From Laetiporus sulphureus 93-53 (taxonomy: Eukaryota > Basidiomycota > Agaricomycetes > Polyporales > Laetiporaceae), in assembly GCF_001632365.1 (NCBI RefSeq), contig NW_024468562.1, positions 101,494-165,493 of the forward strand: a DNA stretch of 64,000 nt, read 5' to 3'. The notes below the pieces were generated by a model that saw nothing but the letters and a program-made list of their open reading frames with translations, did not search any database and was not told the DNA's origin. A program made the translations under genes and the position numbers. The first letter of the stretch is position 1. Every line of letters starts with the position of its first letter. Below, in pieces: positions 53,284-64,000 of this stretch.

Positions 53284-54833
53284 TTGCTGCCTGCCACCAC
53301 GAAGCGCGGATTTCTCCTGGGCAAGTCACTCAACGCTGATCCTGGAGTGGTTGACCCGCCTCGAGCGTCCGCTGTAGAGAAAGAGGCGGTCTGCGATGCA
53401 AGCATGCAGGGTATGTTTCCTTCCAATGCTGATGATGCTCCTGCTAATCCTCGCTTAGTGTCCATTCCGGAGAGCAAGGCAACTCCTCGTACAAACATGA
53501 AGCGTGGTTTCCTGAAAGGCAAGTCACTCAACACTGGCAATGAGCCAATCATCAAAGTGCAAACACGGATTACACCACCTCCGGCCCCTAATGCGAAGAC
53601 CGTCGATGGATTTATACCCATGCCATGTGGTCCAGCCTCAACCAGTCGCGATGCTCCCTTGGTCGGAACTCTCCCGCCTGACATGTCGCACCGCATCGCA
53701 GTAACCCTGCCGCCCAGAGAGCTCTGCGGCACTGAGAGGATGACTACAACCTTACTCTTTCCGGGAATGAAGGAGGCTATCCTCGCCCTTCCTGGCTTCC
53801 CTGCCCCTCTCACTCACACCGCGGAGAGCTTCGAGATCGGCCCAATCAAGGGCAAAGGCCTCGGTATGTTCGCCACTGCCGACTTCGACACGGGCGATCT
53901 CATCATATGTGAGCGCCCGTTGTATGTCTCGACCGTTGTCCAGCCGTTCTCCTTGCGTCCGGGGGACCCAACCGCGAATGATGCTATCGTAGAGCTGCTG
54001 TCACGCATGTGCGAGTATGATCGGCGCATGTTCTACTCGCTCCACAACTGCAAAGGCAACGATTGCCCGCGGGAGCAGGGCATCATCGACACGAATGCAA
54101 TCAACGTTGGCGCGCTACCTGGGTACGATGGAGCCTGTGCAGCCATCTACATTGACGTCTCGCGGATCAACCACAGGTGCGCATCCCCACGTTCGGTGTG
54201 ACTTGAGAAAGTGATTCCACCGAATGTTACAGCTGCACTCCGAATGTGATATCGCGATGGGATCTCTTGGCATTTACAATGGAGATCCGTGCATTGACGC
54301 CGATTCGCAAGGGAGAGGAAATCACGATGTCGTACATGGATAAGACTGCCCCTCGCGCCGATCGCCAGAAGGAGCTGAAGGAGAAGTACGATTTTATCTG
54401 CAGATGTCCCTCCTGCAGCCTAACCGGTGCTGCGGCCAAGGAGAGCCACATTCGGCTCGCGACGATCTACCGCTCCGCAGTGACACCCTACGACGACGAC
54501 GAGCTGGAAAAATGGATCAACGATGTGTCCGCGCCGGAGGATAAGATCACAAAAGCGTGTCTGTTTGTGCTCGACATGATGGAGAAGGAGAAATACTTCA
54601 ACGAGAAGGTGTGGGCAGTGCGGTCCCAGCGCTTGTGCAAGGCGTACTGTGCGATGGAGAAGCTGGAGGAGGCGAAGAAGTGCGCGATACAGGCGGCGAA
54701 GATCTGGAAGGCTCTCGCAGGAAACGACGGGGGTTGGCTCGCCGTCGCGGAGGCGCCGCAGAAGACGAAATACTGGGGTTTGCGGACGAAGAAGATCAGA
54801 GAGGCAGAGCGGGCCAACGCTCAGGAAGCTTGA
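53284..54833 (+). CDS. SET-domain protein (SMYD-like)
   Basis: Two visible exons (to 54176; 54233-54833) with one intron that splits the codon for the Ser in RINHSCTPNV. The SET fold begins near FEIGPIKGKGLGMFATADF, continues with GDLIICERPL, then VSRINHSCTPNV (the NHSCxPN S-adenosylmethionine/zinc motif), EIRALTPIRKGEEITMSYMD and the post-SET cysteines in YDFICRCPSCSLTG. It is therefore probably a lysine methyltransferase; substrates are unknown. A helical C-terminal part follows (KACLFVLDMMEKEKYFNEK, KLEEAKKCAIQAAKIWKAL), as in SMYD-type proteins. The N-terminal part contains a repeated motif, TKRGFLLGKSLN and MKRGFLKGKSLN. The true start is unclear: the frame is open to 53248 without an ATG; candidates are an upstream exon or the ATG at 53497. 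Confidence 0.83.
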
Positions 54834-56586
54834 ACCAGAGTGGTCGTGCCCGGGCGGCCGAAACTCGTCATCCGGGATACAGGAAATGCGTTACGCAAGG
54901 TAGGAACTTCACTGGAGCGCTGTGTCCTGCTCTGTATTTGTATTCTCTGTCCAATGACGGCAAAATCTCATACATGTCCCAGAGATACGCAAATTCAGAG
55001 TCGTAAGAATAACAGCCTGGCATGCGCGTGCGTGCGTGGGATGCTGGACGAGGGACAGAACATATACGCCCCGTATGACGTTATTGTAAAGGCTGATATT
55101 GAAAGCCAGAAAATTGTGAGCAGTGCTCAAAGAACAAGGCTAGATCCACGTGCTGCCGGATGCCTCTGGGGGTCTGCATTAGCTATCCTCGCCTATTTTC
55201 TGGCAAGTCAGATTTCGACTGCCTCGATGAATATTTAGGAGATCCAAGGTTGCAACTAATTGCATATCGGAGAATTTTGGGTGAAGGTAGGCAGGTGCAC
55301 TAAAGATGTCGCGACGGGTCATGTGACCGCGATGTTGACACTTTGTCTCAGCCACAACCGTGGGATGATCTCTCATCATCTGCATCGATGCCTATGTGAA
55401 GACCATGCGCGAATATGCAACTCATAAGCTCCACGGACAATATGTTCAGCTACATAGTCTCAAGAAATGTGCCATGGGCCGGCTTCTCATCTAATGCTTC
55501 TATATAACACTCTTGTTTGTCAATCTAGCTCAGTTAGGCTGGATTGCCCGACGAAGACACCTCATATCATGCTGGAATACCTACCAATCGTCGCATAGCC
55601 TGAGCTAACTGCGCTACCTCAATGGCCCTGAACTTCAGTAGTCGAGCTTTCGCCGAACTAATAGTGATCCAAGCACTGTCGAAAGACAAGCTTGACTAAT
55701 ACTACGTGGGAGGGGCATCAGAATCAAAGGTGCTGCTCATAAACCTGTTTGACGTCCGTCAGTGGCTTTGTCCAACTTCCTTTCTTCCATCATCGTACGA
55801 GAGCTATTCTCATGTGGGTATCACAACAGTGAGTAGTACTATGAGCGCAGTTAGTGGGTTAGTACACCACCTTTAGGTACGCAACGGCTCCAGGTCCAGG
55901 AATGTATAGCGTGCAAGCCGGAGAAGTCCACAAGTTATCAGTATGACTTTTTATGCAGGTCGTGAACTGAGCGTGGACGGTCCTTTGGTGGGACTCAGTA
56001 TGAGACAGCTGTTGTTGTGCTGGTATTCATATCAGATCTTTCAGTAAAGGCAGCATCTCGATGGGTGAAGCTTTGCATCCAGCAACATCATGTCAAGAAT
56101 GACTAGCAAAGGCACTGCAACGTTGATCGCCGGTGGGGGGGCGCACAGGCCTGTGGCAACCTATCCACGCTCCCCACAATAATCGCAGCGCTATTCCCAC
56201 TGAAATATAACAGATCTCCACATGTAGGAACACTTCTCAGATACAGTTAAACAGGATGATAAGGTTTGTATACAAATCCCAATAGCAGCCACGTGAAGAT
56301 CATCCAGGCTATGGTTTTGAAGCAACTGCGGCCTCAGCTCTTTCTCAATGTGGACTGCTGCAGTGCAGAGGTGGGTGCTTCCATGCATCGGCAACACGTC
56401 AGATGGCCCAAAACGACTGAGCCTCCATCGCGGCGTTTTGCTATGATCTCCGCTGAACCACTCAGTCACTGCTCACTTGGAGCGCTCTTGTGGTCCTTGG
56501 ACATATAAATGCAGCCAGAAAACTGCCCTCTTTTCTTCGTCTTCTTTCTTTTGGACATTTCTGGTTGCAGAGACTGAGTCACCGAG
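54834..56586. other. Long intergenic region
   Basis: 1.75 kb between the SET gene and the DUF6534 gene. Frames at 54840-55238, 56191-56469 and 56266-56508 have no family signal. The bases 55525-55625 contain two short stretches resembling a tRNA D arm, but no complete tRNA. Confidence 0.4.
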
Positions 56587-58406
56587 ATGTCTACCATTAT
56601 CGAGAAATTCGTAGGCCCATTCCTTATAACAATTTGTGTGACTATGATGTAAGTTGCCTGCTAATTTAGCCTGTCACTGGGGGAGCTTCAGCAATCTATC
56701 TTCAGATTCTATGGGATGTCTACCATTCAAGCGTATGTCTATTGGTGGAACTACCCCGACAATTCACTGAAGATCAAAATGGCTGTGGCAGCTATCTGGT
56801 GCGTTCGTACCATAGACAGACCTTCCTGTGTTCACGCTCCCAAAGGCTGCTGGAAACGCTTCATAGCGTGTTCTGTCTCCATCTTGTCTACAGTTATCTC
56901 ATCGTCGACTTTGGTGATCTCGCTAAAGTCGAGCGGATTTTTTGGTATAAAATTGTTTACCTCTCGGTGCTGATATTGACATAACCGATGACAGGAGTGG
57001 CACAGTAAGTGCATTCACGCATGGTAGTTTGATGATTACAGACTCAAATGTTTGTGCTAGCTCGCAGTCCTTATCACTGTAGGTGGATGTATCTCAACGG
57101 GCGATGACAGTTGCACTATATCAAACGCCATCTTAGGTAGTAATTGCGGCGATCGTGCAAGGGTGCGCCATAACTTCCTCGAAACTTTTCCTTACCAGAC
57201 TCTGATACATTTATCAGATTCTTTATTCATCGACTTTGGATTCGTGAGTATATATTCAAAGTATAATGCAGTCCCCACCGTACAATGAACCTGTCATAGT
57301 GAGAGCAAAAAACCGATTTCTCACCTCCATTGCAGTAAGCCATCACTACTGCTTGATCGGATGGACAATCAATGCATCTGACACCTATCAGTCAACACTG
57401 CTCTTCTTGCGTGTCTGTACATATGTGCACCCTTTTGTGGAATATCCGTTAAATGTCTCTCTACAGGTACAGGAATTGGTGAATTATCCCTTATTCATGA
57501 ACCTCTAAGACTGACAGTGCTGAATGGCTTTTCAGGAACTGTTGCCTTCTCATATGTGATTACAATGTGGGCTTCATTCATGCAGCTGACATAGTGCTGT
57601 CATAGATGGGTGATCCCAAAAGTGGACCATTTTCTGCACAGCACTCGGACCATTGATAAATGATACCACTCTCCGATTTGTGTCAGCTTTTGATGCAGTG
57701 CAATGCCTACCAGATCACCTTGACTTCGGGAGTTTCACTTGCCACGACAGAGGACATAACAATCACCGTGTCACTGATCTACTACCTGCAGAAGAGTCGT
57801 GATGGGACATGCAGGTAAAATACAGTGTCATTCAATCACGAGCCTTGCACTCGTTACCTTTAGTTTGCTGCAGCACAGACCATCTAATCAGGACATTACA
57901 AACGTATACCGTCAATGCTGGAGGTCTAACTATGTATGCGTCACTCAATGGCTGACCATAAAAACATTGTCGCTAATGGCTTTCTACTGCAGGCTGACAT
58001 CGATTGTGATTCGCATGACAGTACGTCGTCCGATCTTGCTTCTCTTATAACCGTTCGCACAATTATTTTGTTCTTCTAGTTTGTATTCTACAAGCATAGT
58101 TTGATATTCCTGGGAATAGTCTCTATTCAAGAGAAACGTACGTGTCATGTATTTTCCCAGGCATATATTCGATGACGATTACTTCAGTCTATGCAAACTC
58201 ATTTCTTGCAATGTGAGTCACATGTGCATTCTAAGACTCATTTTACTCATGGACATTACAGTCTCAATGCTCGACAGCACTTGAAGAATCCCCGAGGCAC
58301 TGCTGCAGATGATGTAATTACAATGAGCTTCATTCCTGCTAGTGTCCCTCCTGAACATCTCTCAGAGACACCTATCAGCACTTGGCCTCTTCAGCCCCAT
58401 ATCTAG
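56587..58406 (+). CDS. DUF6534 domain multi-pass membrane protein
   Basis: Strongly interrupted gene of about eight or nine short exons. The start MSTIIEKFVGPFLITICVTM joins across an intron to FYGMSTIQAYVYWWNYPDNS, the signature beginning of the DUF6534 family (first span and loop). Next come IKMAVAAIW, LLETLHSVFCLHLVYSYLIV, FGDLAKVERIFW, VVIAAIVQG joined to FFIHRLWI, then TTEDITITVSLIYYLQKSRD, YTVNAGGLT, VYANSFLAMLNARQHLKNPR and a soluble tail ending WPLQPHI. These follow the seven-span order of the family, which is very common in mushrooms; its function is unknown. Some joints (57000-57130, 57300-57700) are uncertain, so a defect in the middle cannot be ruled out. DUF6534 genes are often lineage-expanded near repeats, as here. 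Confidence 0.78.
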
Positions 58407-59159
58407 AGTTACCAGACTGTTATGAAGGCTACGCGTAACAATGTTGCAGAAGCTGGAGTCGTGGACCTCAATTCCACTTACATGCCCACGAATAGTAATA
58501 TACATGTGGAGAATGGGGACGTCCACAAAGTGCAAATGCTCGCCTAAAATTCGTTGCTGCAGCCAGATATGTTTCGACCTATCTACTGTATGTATGACTG
58601 TAACGCCCACAATATGCTGCCTGGTGCATGAAATGACATGGCACTGTTTGAATGGAACCCGAAAGCAGTGCGTATTCATAGGAGGAATGTCCCAGATTGC
58701 AAAAACTGAATGTTGAGCATCTAAGAAAGAAGTCGAGAACACTCTGGAGTGTTGGTCTCGAGCACGTGAAATTGCACGGTGAACTGGTACATTGACTCAG
58801 CTCCTCACATAACTGCAGACACTTGAATGCTCACCGCCACCACTATTGTCTGAGGTGAAAATTTACGAGGGCTGTAGACACATAGGAAAGTGAGTGACTC
58901 AGCCTCGATGTATAATGCGAGTGCTGTATAAATACCTGTAGACACATAGAAAAGCGAGTGACTACAGTATATCAGTAAAGACTAAGTAAAGGAGTCCAGT
59001 AGGTACTCACCTCAGCCTCGATGTATAATGCGAGTGCTGAGGTAGCAGGAAAAGATTGAGCATGCTTGTGGCTATGTGATTACATAAGCGAATAAGTGCG
59101 GAATGTCTAAGTCCGTGTCCCACTGGACATAAAGTCCATATGACTTCCAACATGCCCAC
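58407..59159. other. Repeat-containing intergenic region
   Basis: Between the DUF6534 gene and the copia remains. It contains the direct repeats at 58873-59039. A minus-strand frame at 58362-58742 overlaps the DUF6534 end and has no recognisable domain. Confidence 0.4.
58873..59039. repeat. Interleaved direct repeats
   Basis: Two motifs each occur twice: TGTAGACACATAGGAAAGTG (58873) with a near copy at 58937, and the 29-bp block beginning CTCAGCCTCGATGTATAATG at 58898-58926 and 59011-59039 without mismatch. The order A-B-A'-B suggests duplication of a longer unit followed by an insertion between A' and the second B. Confidence 0.88.
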
Positions 59160-61263
59160 TCAGTGGGAATGTGGACCTACTTTTAGAACACTAATTGAAT
59201 CCTTCATGCTGCTTGTGCTGTGCATGACCGAGGGTCTTCGGCAGATGTTGTGACTTGCACAGATTGAATGGTAAGTGCCTGTGGCATAGGGTTTCTTGAG
59301 TCCGTCTGTGCAAATTTGAGAACTTGGGCTGCTTGCTGTATGCTGTCTGTACCATGTGACTTCACCTGAATTGTGCCCGATTGCGGTGCATGGACGGTCG
59401 TACTCATCATTGAGTGTGGCCTTGACGAATAAGGTAAGTTCTTCCATTGTCGCTGATTTCCGTTGATCCGCATCTGACGTTGATTCTTCGAGGTTCGTCG
59501 TCAACTGAGTGACCTGTAGCGCCTGCGCGAGCCTTGTCGCATTCGACTGTGCTCACTGAATACATGTTCTTTCCTTCTCTGTCTGGCTATTCCCCTTCAC
59601 TTTTCGCTCTCTCCTGGACTTCTGGAGTCTCTACTGTCAGCTTCATCTTGGCTCTGAGGTCTGCTGGAACTGTCTTGGGCTTGTATGCACTGACAGAGGA
59701 CCACGGGTCATAATCGCGAATTGGCACTTGGCGCGTGCATGTGGATTGACCAACATGGCTCTTTGGAGCCTTTGAAGTGGGAGTAGGAGTGGCTGCACAT
59801 TGAGTCCGAGTGCAAGAGAGGGATGCTGCAGCTTTTGAGATGACAGGTAAGTGCTCCTTCTCATTTTCATGCTGAGGCAGAGAAGGAGGTGAGCGGTTTG
59901 ATGCGGTCTGGCTTGGCAATGCGACATGATGGCTGGGCGAGGGTACTGTGTTGCCCTCGTCATCTTTGTCATTGCTGTTCTCATTGTCGCTATTGTCAGT
60001 GGATGTGCTACTGGGTGCATCGAGTGGTGGTGGCATTGAGTCATGTTCAGCAGCTACGATCATGATACGAGCCGCTCATCATTCATGAGGGGTGTGAGCA
60101 GTGCGTGCAGGTGAGCTCAGCAGTTTGCCCTGCACTTCGTGTTGAAGTTCAGGGTCGATCACTGTGCATGTCTGTCATGTACGGATGCCCTCGTCAGAGG
60201 CAGCATTTTGCGCATCGTGTGTGCGCCCACTCGTTCAGTGAGAGGCAGCGTGTGCCTTCGCATTTTGAGCATACCCGAGGGTGACATGCTTGACCGACTT
60301 GAGGTCGAGTCTGGCGTCATGGGCCATACACCCATGCATGCAGATGTGTGTGGCCGAGGGCTTGATGCCCATCTGGATGGGCTTACCAGTCTTCACGTCA
60401 TGAGTTGCATTGCTCACGGTGTTCATGTTACTGACCGTGCCTTGATAGACCATTTGTAAAGTGAGTTCGGTACTCATGTGGCAGGTCTTGTGGTGCCACT
60501 TTATGACGTTCGCCTTGTGCGTCGTCGTCTTCACCACCAGTGCTTTGAGTGAAAACTCATTGGGATCCATGGAGGAGTCCACATGTGCTATGAACGCTCA
60601 CATGGGAGCGTGTGAGATTGACTCGAGGACGTAGAGACTGACCGTCTTGTGCACTAGACCCATTGTCTCACTGTTGCAGGTGATTTTGCAGGCGTCACCG
60701 CAGAACGTGAGGGTCTGACCTCGTTCAGTGAGTCGTGAGGTGGAGAGGAGGTTGCCCTGGAGCTGTGGTACATAGTATACATCCTGTAGCAGTGTCGGGC
60801 TTGTACGTCCATCTTCGGTGGCTAAATCAAGGTAGATTTGCCCAATACCTTCTGCATGAATGCACCGTCTGTCTCCGAGCCAAACACGCTTCAGTGAGGT
60901 AAGGTTCATGAATTGAATGAACCAGTCACAGTGTAAGCTCATGGATGCCATTGTGCCTGAGTCGAAAATCCAATGGTTGGCAGGTAGGCTGTGCTGCGTG
61001 AGCGCATGGGCGATGAACAGTCAGAGGATGGAGGACGCTGTGGTACCCCAGGTGAATGCGACCTTCACCGTAAGGTCTTCACTGTCATCGCTACCCTCCT
61101 CCTCCTCCTGCTTCTCCTCGTCTCTCTTCTTCACTTGGCATTCCTCCTCTGTGTGGTTCAGCTTGTGGCAATGGCCACACTTCTTGCCAGATTTCAGCTG
61201 CTTCCCATTCAATTTCGATGTTGACGGCATACCTGACAGCTTGGTGTCACAGTATATTAGCAT
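59160..61263 (-). mobile_element. Ty1/copia retrotransposon, internally deleted relic
   Basis: On the minus strand, from high to low coordinates: a zinc knuckle CGHCHKLNHTEEEC (about 61130-61190); a retropepsin-like segment (60598-60951) with IYLDLATEDGRTSP and LLQDVYYVPQLQGNLLSTSR; a GAG-pre-integrase segment (60235-60582) with WHHKTCHMSTELTLQMVY; then, only 170 bp further, the Pro/Ser-rich linker (59587-60063) that normally follows the integrase core; then a degraded piece (59160-59504) with EELTLFVKATLNDEYDRP that would precede the reverse transcriptase. The integrase core, most of the polymerase and RNase H are missing, and several frames are broken. It is not autonomous. Confidence 0.8.
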
Positions 61264-64000
61264 TTCCCTATTCGGAAAGCCCTACTGTAACTGGACTCAA
61301 GCAGCGTCACCAAAGCCAGCCACAAAAGCCATGCGACATCATTGATGATCAGCTAAGCGCTCAAGGATCTTATCAGTTGTAGGTGCCAATCGACACATCA
61401 CGTGACCCATAAGGTAGCGCCCAATCAAGCGCTCCTAGCACGTGACCTTAAGAGACGCCCAAGCACCTGACATCCTGATAGCCGCTCAATAGGCTCGGGC
61501 ATAGGCACGGGACACCGAGGTCTGGATTGGTAAGGAGGTCGGCCTTATACCTCATGGCCGAGACGGCACCCCGACAGAATGCTGCACGGACCATAACCTT
61601 ATCTATAAGTCTACAGCCCACCAATGACCACATAGTATTTACTAGTAGAAACATTGCCATTGGCTGTAGCACATTATGTAATATGCACATACATAGTAGG
61701 TAGCCAAGGACCCCATAGATACTAGAGTATCAGAGGGCCTCGCCCCTACATGTATATATATGCCTCTATGCGACTGGGCTATTCCCCAGTCTTATTCATC
61801 TATTTCTCACATCCATCGTGGCTTGCCACAACCCTTCATCCCTGAGTCAGCTCGACAGTGAGGCCTATTGCCACTCACTTGTCCTTAGCCTACCACTGGC
61901 TGATAGGGGGCTCGCCACCCTTTTATGTTGGATCTTGAGTCACCGCTCCAAGTGGGACCCTGGAGCCTTACAAGGCACTCAGTATAAAGGTCACCCGTGA
62001 GCGGGTCATGTGTGAAGCACCCATGGACGTCATGTCTTGTGTGGCAAAGCTTAGCCGTGACATTTGAATAAGACTCAACCACCTGCCTTCGGCCTCAGGC
62101 TGACTGCGGGGAGTGACCTGAGGATCCTTTGAGGACCAGGCACTTTTTGACCTGAAGCATGTCATTAAACTGCATCATTTTGCTCAGAGATATTCCGCCC
62201 GAGAGCAGGGCTTTTTCCACATCACTTCCTCCACTATTCCTACGACTCTACCCACTGTAAGCCGCTCCCTGCCTACAAAAGGTATCAGCGCATGTTGCTT
62301 CCTTCACTCCTCCATGAGGGTGAACAGCCAGGAACCATTCGGAGTTCGCTGGGGTCAAGATCTAGGAGTGGGTACATGGATTGAAGGATCTTTGGGATTA
62401 TTAGACAAGGCGTAGCATACCTGTGCCGATTATAGGAATATACTCTAGGGCCCCTGATAAAGCCATCGCACATCAAAGTGATTTTGCCTAAAAGCTGGCC
62501 CACTTAAAAGCTTCGCCCGGCACGAAAAACACTTCGAGTTATTCGTGACCGTGTATCCGAGGACCTATGCGCATGTCCTCGATAGAAGAAAAAAAATAAA
62601 CTGCGAGCAAACATCCTATATCTTGATGAAGATCAAAAGGCGGGCCTAGAACAAGTCCGAAGACCTCGGCAAAAACCCGTTATCAATGTAGATCGAAGAA
62701 TCCATATAGGATAAGGGTCATACATCCTGCATGCTAGCCTGGAATGCTACCAGTTTAAACCTTTGCATGCGAAAGAGTGCGTCTAGTCAGCACACCTTCT
62801 GTTCAAGAACATTCTGCGGAACGAACAGCGCAAGTCGAGAAGAACTCATTCAAGCACACGGTAGTCTCCTGACTATTAACTGTGGGCGGATAGAGTAGAA
62901 ATTCGAAGAACGACACAAAGAATAGTTCAACACTGGGACAAATGGGGATACCATGGAAAACATTCATTCCAAGTCTTACGCGATAAAATCATGCAACCAA
63001 GGCACATGTTGAATCGAAAAACTGCCGCCCATCGTGTTTGGAATGCGACGCTATTGCGCATCTTTGTTCAAGCAATCTACCACTCAAGCGACCCAATTTG
63101 TGGTCCAAAGAGTGGATCCTGGCACTTGACCACAGGAGTCCTGCCAGAAGACCTAGTGCAAGTCAGAATAAACTGCAAACCTGCTGAACACATCCAATTT
63201 TTTGATTCCCCCCCACCCACCCTATAATTGTTTCTTATTCCTTATCTCCCTTGGGTTGCCCCTCGCCGTCGCCCAGGAGTGCATGGCTGTGGGTGCTCAG
63301 ACCCAGGCGGGTCTTGCCTAGTGCCGGCTCGCTCCCGGAGAAGAGCTTGGCAAGGAGTGGGTAATATGGGTATATAGGCATGTGCGTAACGTAGTGAAGC
63401 ATAATGACCTGGTCTCCACGGATGACCATTAGGTGTAGGCCAAAGGCCACGCTCCTCCGAACCTATAAGGAGGATTCATGCTATGTCAGACATGCGTCGA
63501 CTAGCATAGAACTATGGCATTCAGATGGGAGAACCTATACCGCCCTTGACCATTGGGAAAAGGATATAAGACCTTGGAAGGCTGAAGGGCGAGCGCAGTG
63601 CAGTAATCCCTGAACCTTCAAGGCTTATCCACAGAGAGGCACGAAACTGGCCGTAACCGTTGGGAAGGCCACAGGCTGGTTACATAGCCACAGTTCATAT
63701 AGCCGGATCTGAAGTACCACTTTTAGCTCTAATTTTACGCCTCAAATCAATTAGTTGAGTCATACAAAAAGACCTATGAACTCGTGGACAAGATAGATCA
63801 TGCAGGAGTTTGTCATAATGCCACTCCGCATCTTATCACATCCCAACGACCACTCGCTACTACGCGCGAACACGATCACTGGTTAGATCAAAAACAGAAA
63901 GGAACTAGGCGCACCTTTCCAATAAGAAACTGCAGCTTATGCATCACACCCTGACACGGTGCTGTAACAAGCCGAGTGCCTCCTAAGCATGAGGTTAAAC
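61264..64000. other. Repeat-like DNA to the right edge, no supported genes
   Basis: 2.7 kb with short frames only. 61375-61800 has the look of a promoter-bearing LTR: it starts TGTAGGTGCC, has inverted CACGTGAC-type motifs and ends in a TATATATAT box near 61748; terminal repeats could not be confirmed. 62120-62400 (+) is open for about 95 codons (with VRWGQDLGVGTWIEGS) and 63235-63450 (-) for 71 codons; both look like fragments of repeated elements rather than host genes. Confidence 0.45.

Noticed and set aside
55520..55625. CTAGCTCAGTTAGGCTGG and an inverted AGCCTGAGCTAACTGCGCTA resembling tRNA D arms
   Set aside because: Neither strand gives a full cloverleaf; the two pieces mainly pair with each other as a loose hairpin.
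63235..63450. 71-codon minus-strand frame near the right edge
   Set aside because: It looks like a piece of a repeated element, but I cannot tie it to a known transposon protein, so it is not listed as a gene.

Overview
The window is nuclear DNA of a filamentous basidiomycete, most likely a wood- or litter-inhabiting agaricomycete. Nearly every gene is split by introns of about 45-80 nt with GT..AG ends and CTRAY branch points. The gene content also fits: an agaricomycete-type Zn2Cys6 regulator, an F-box protein, two multi-pass membrane families typical of mushrooms (a 7TM-like protein and a DUF6534 protein), phenol-hydroxylase-type flavin monooxygenases and a Ty1/copia relic. There are no operons, and I see no convincing tRNA, rRNA or CRISPR array.

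Layout. 1-2515 (-): Zn2Cys6 transcription factor running off the left edge. 3694-4596 (+): DPB4/POLE3 histone-fold protein. 4600-6877: mostly non-coding. 6878-8491 (+): F-box protein. 8846-9856 (-): rhodanese-domain protein. 10.39-15.13 kb: left arm of a large inverted duplication carrying phenol 2-monooxygenase-like copy A. 15.4-27.6 kb: single-copy housekeeping block (DUF2470 protein, signal peptidase subunit SPC1, ricin-B-type lectin, KIN1 kinase, single-pass membrane protein). 28.37-34.1 kb: right arm with monooxygenase copy B on the opposite strand. 34.3-37.5 kb (+): BAR-like protein. 37.9-39.3 kb (-): 7TM-like protein. 41.25-41.9 kb (+): SUMO. 42.1-42.9 kb (-): GPI-anchored protein. 43.7-45.7 kb: left arm of a second inverted duplication with a decaying Rab geranylgeranyltransferase beta (BET2) copy. 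47.2-50.35 kb: DUF3128 protein and GT15 mannosyltransferase. 51.0-53.0 kb: right arm with an intact-looking BET2. 53.3-54.8 kb (+): SET-domain protein. 56.6-58.4 kb (+): DUF6534 membrane protein. 58.4-64 kb: repeat-rich DNA with a fragmentary copia element.

The most striking architecture is two independent inverted segmental duplications, each flanking a block of unduplicated genes. In both, short tracts are base-for-base identical across exon and intron (318 bp in BET2, 126 bp in the monooxygenase) inside otherwise diverged arms. That pattern suggests ongoing gene conversion between inverted copies. In the BET2 pair one copy has lost a splice acceptor and the end of its reading frame while the other looks functional. 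A second notable item is a 5-nt microexon, next to a 30-nt exon, that restores the zinc-cluster motif of the first gene.

Several of the genes concern secretion and cell-surface traffic (SPC1, KIN1, BET2, GT15 mannosyltransferase, GPI protein, BAR-like protein). They are scattered on both strands, and I do not infer a co-regulated cluster.
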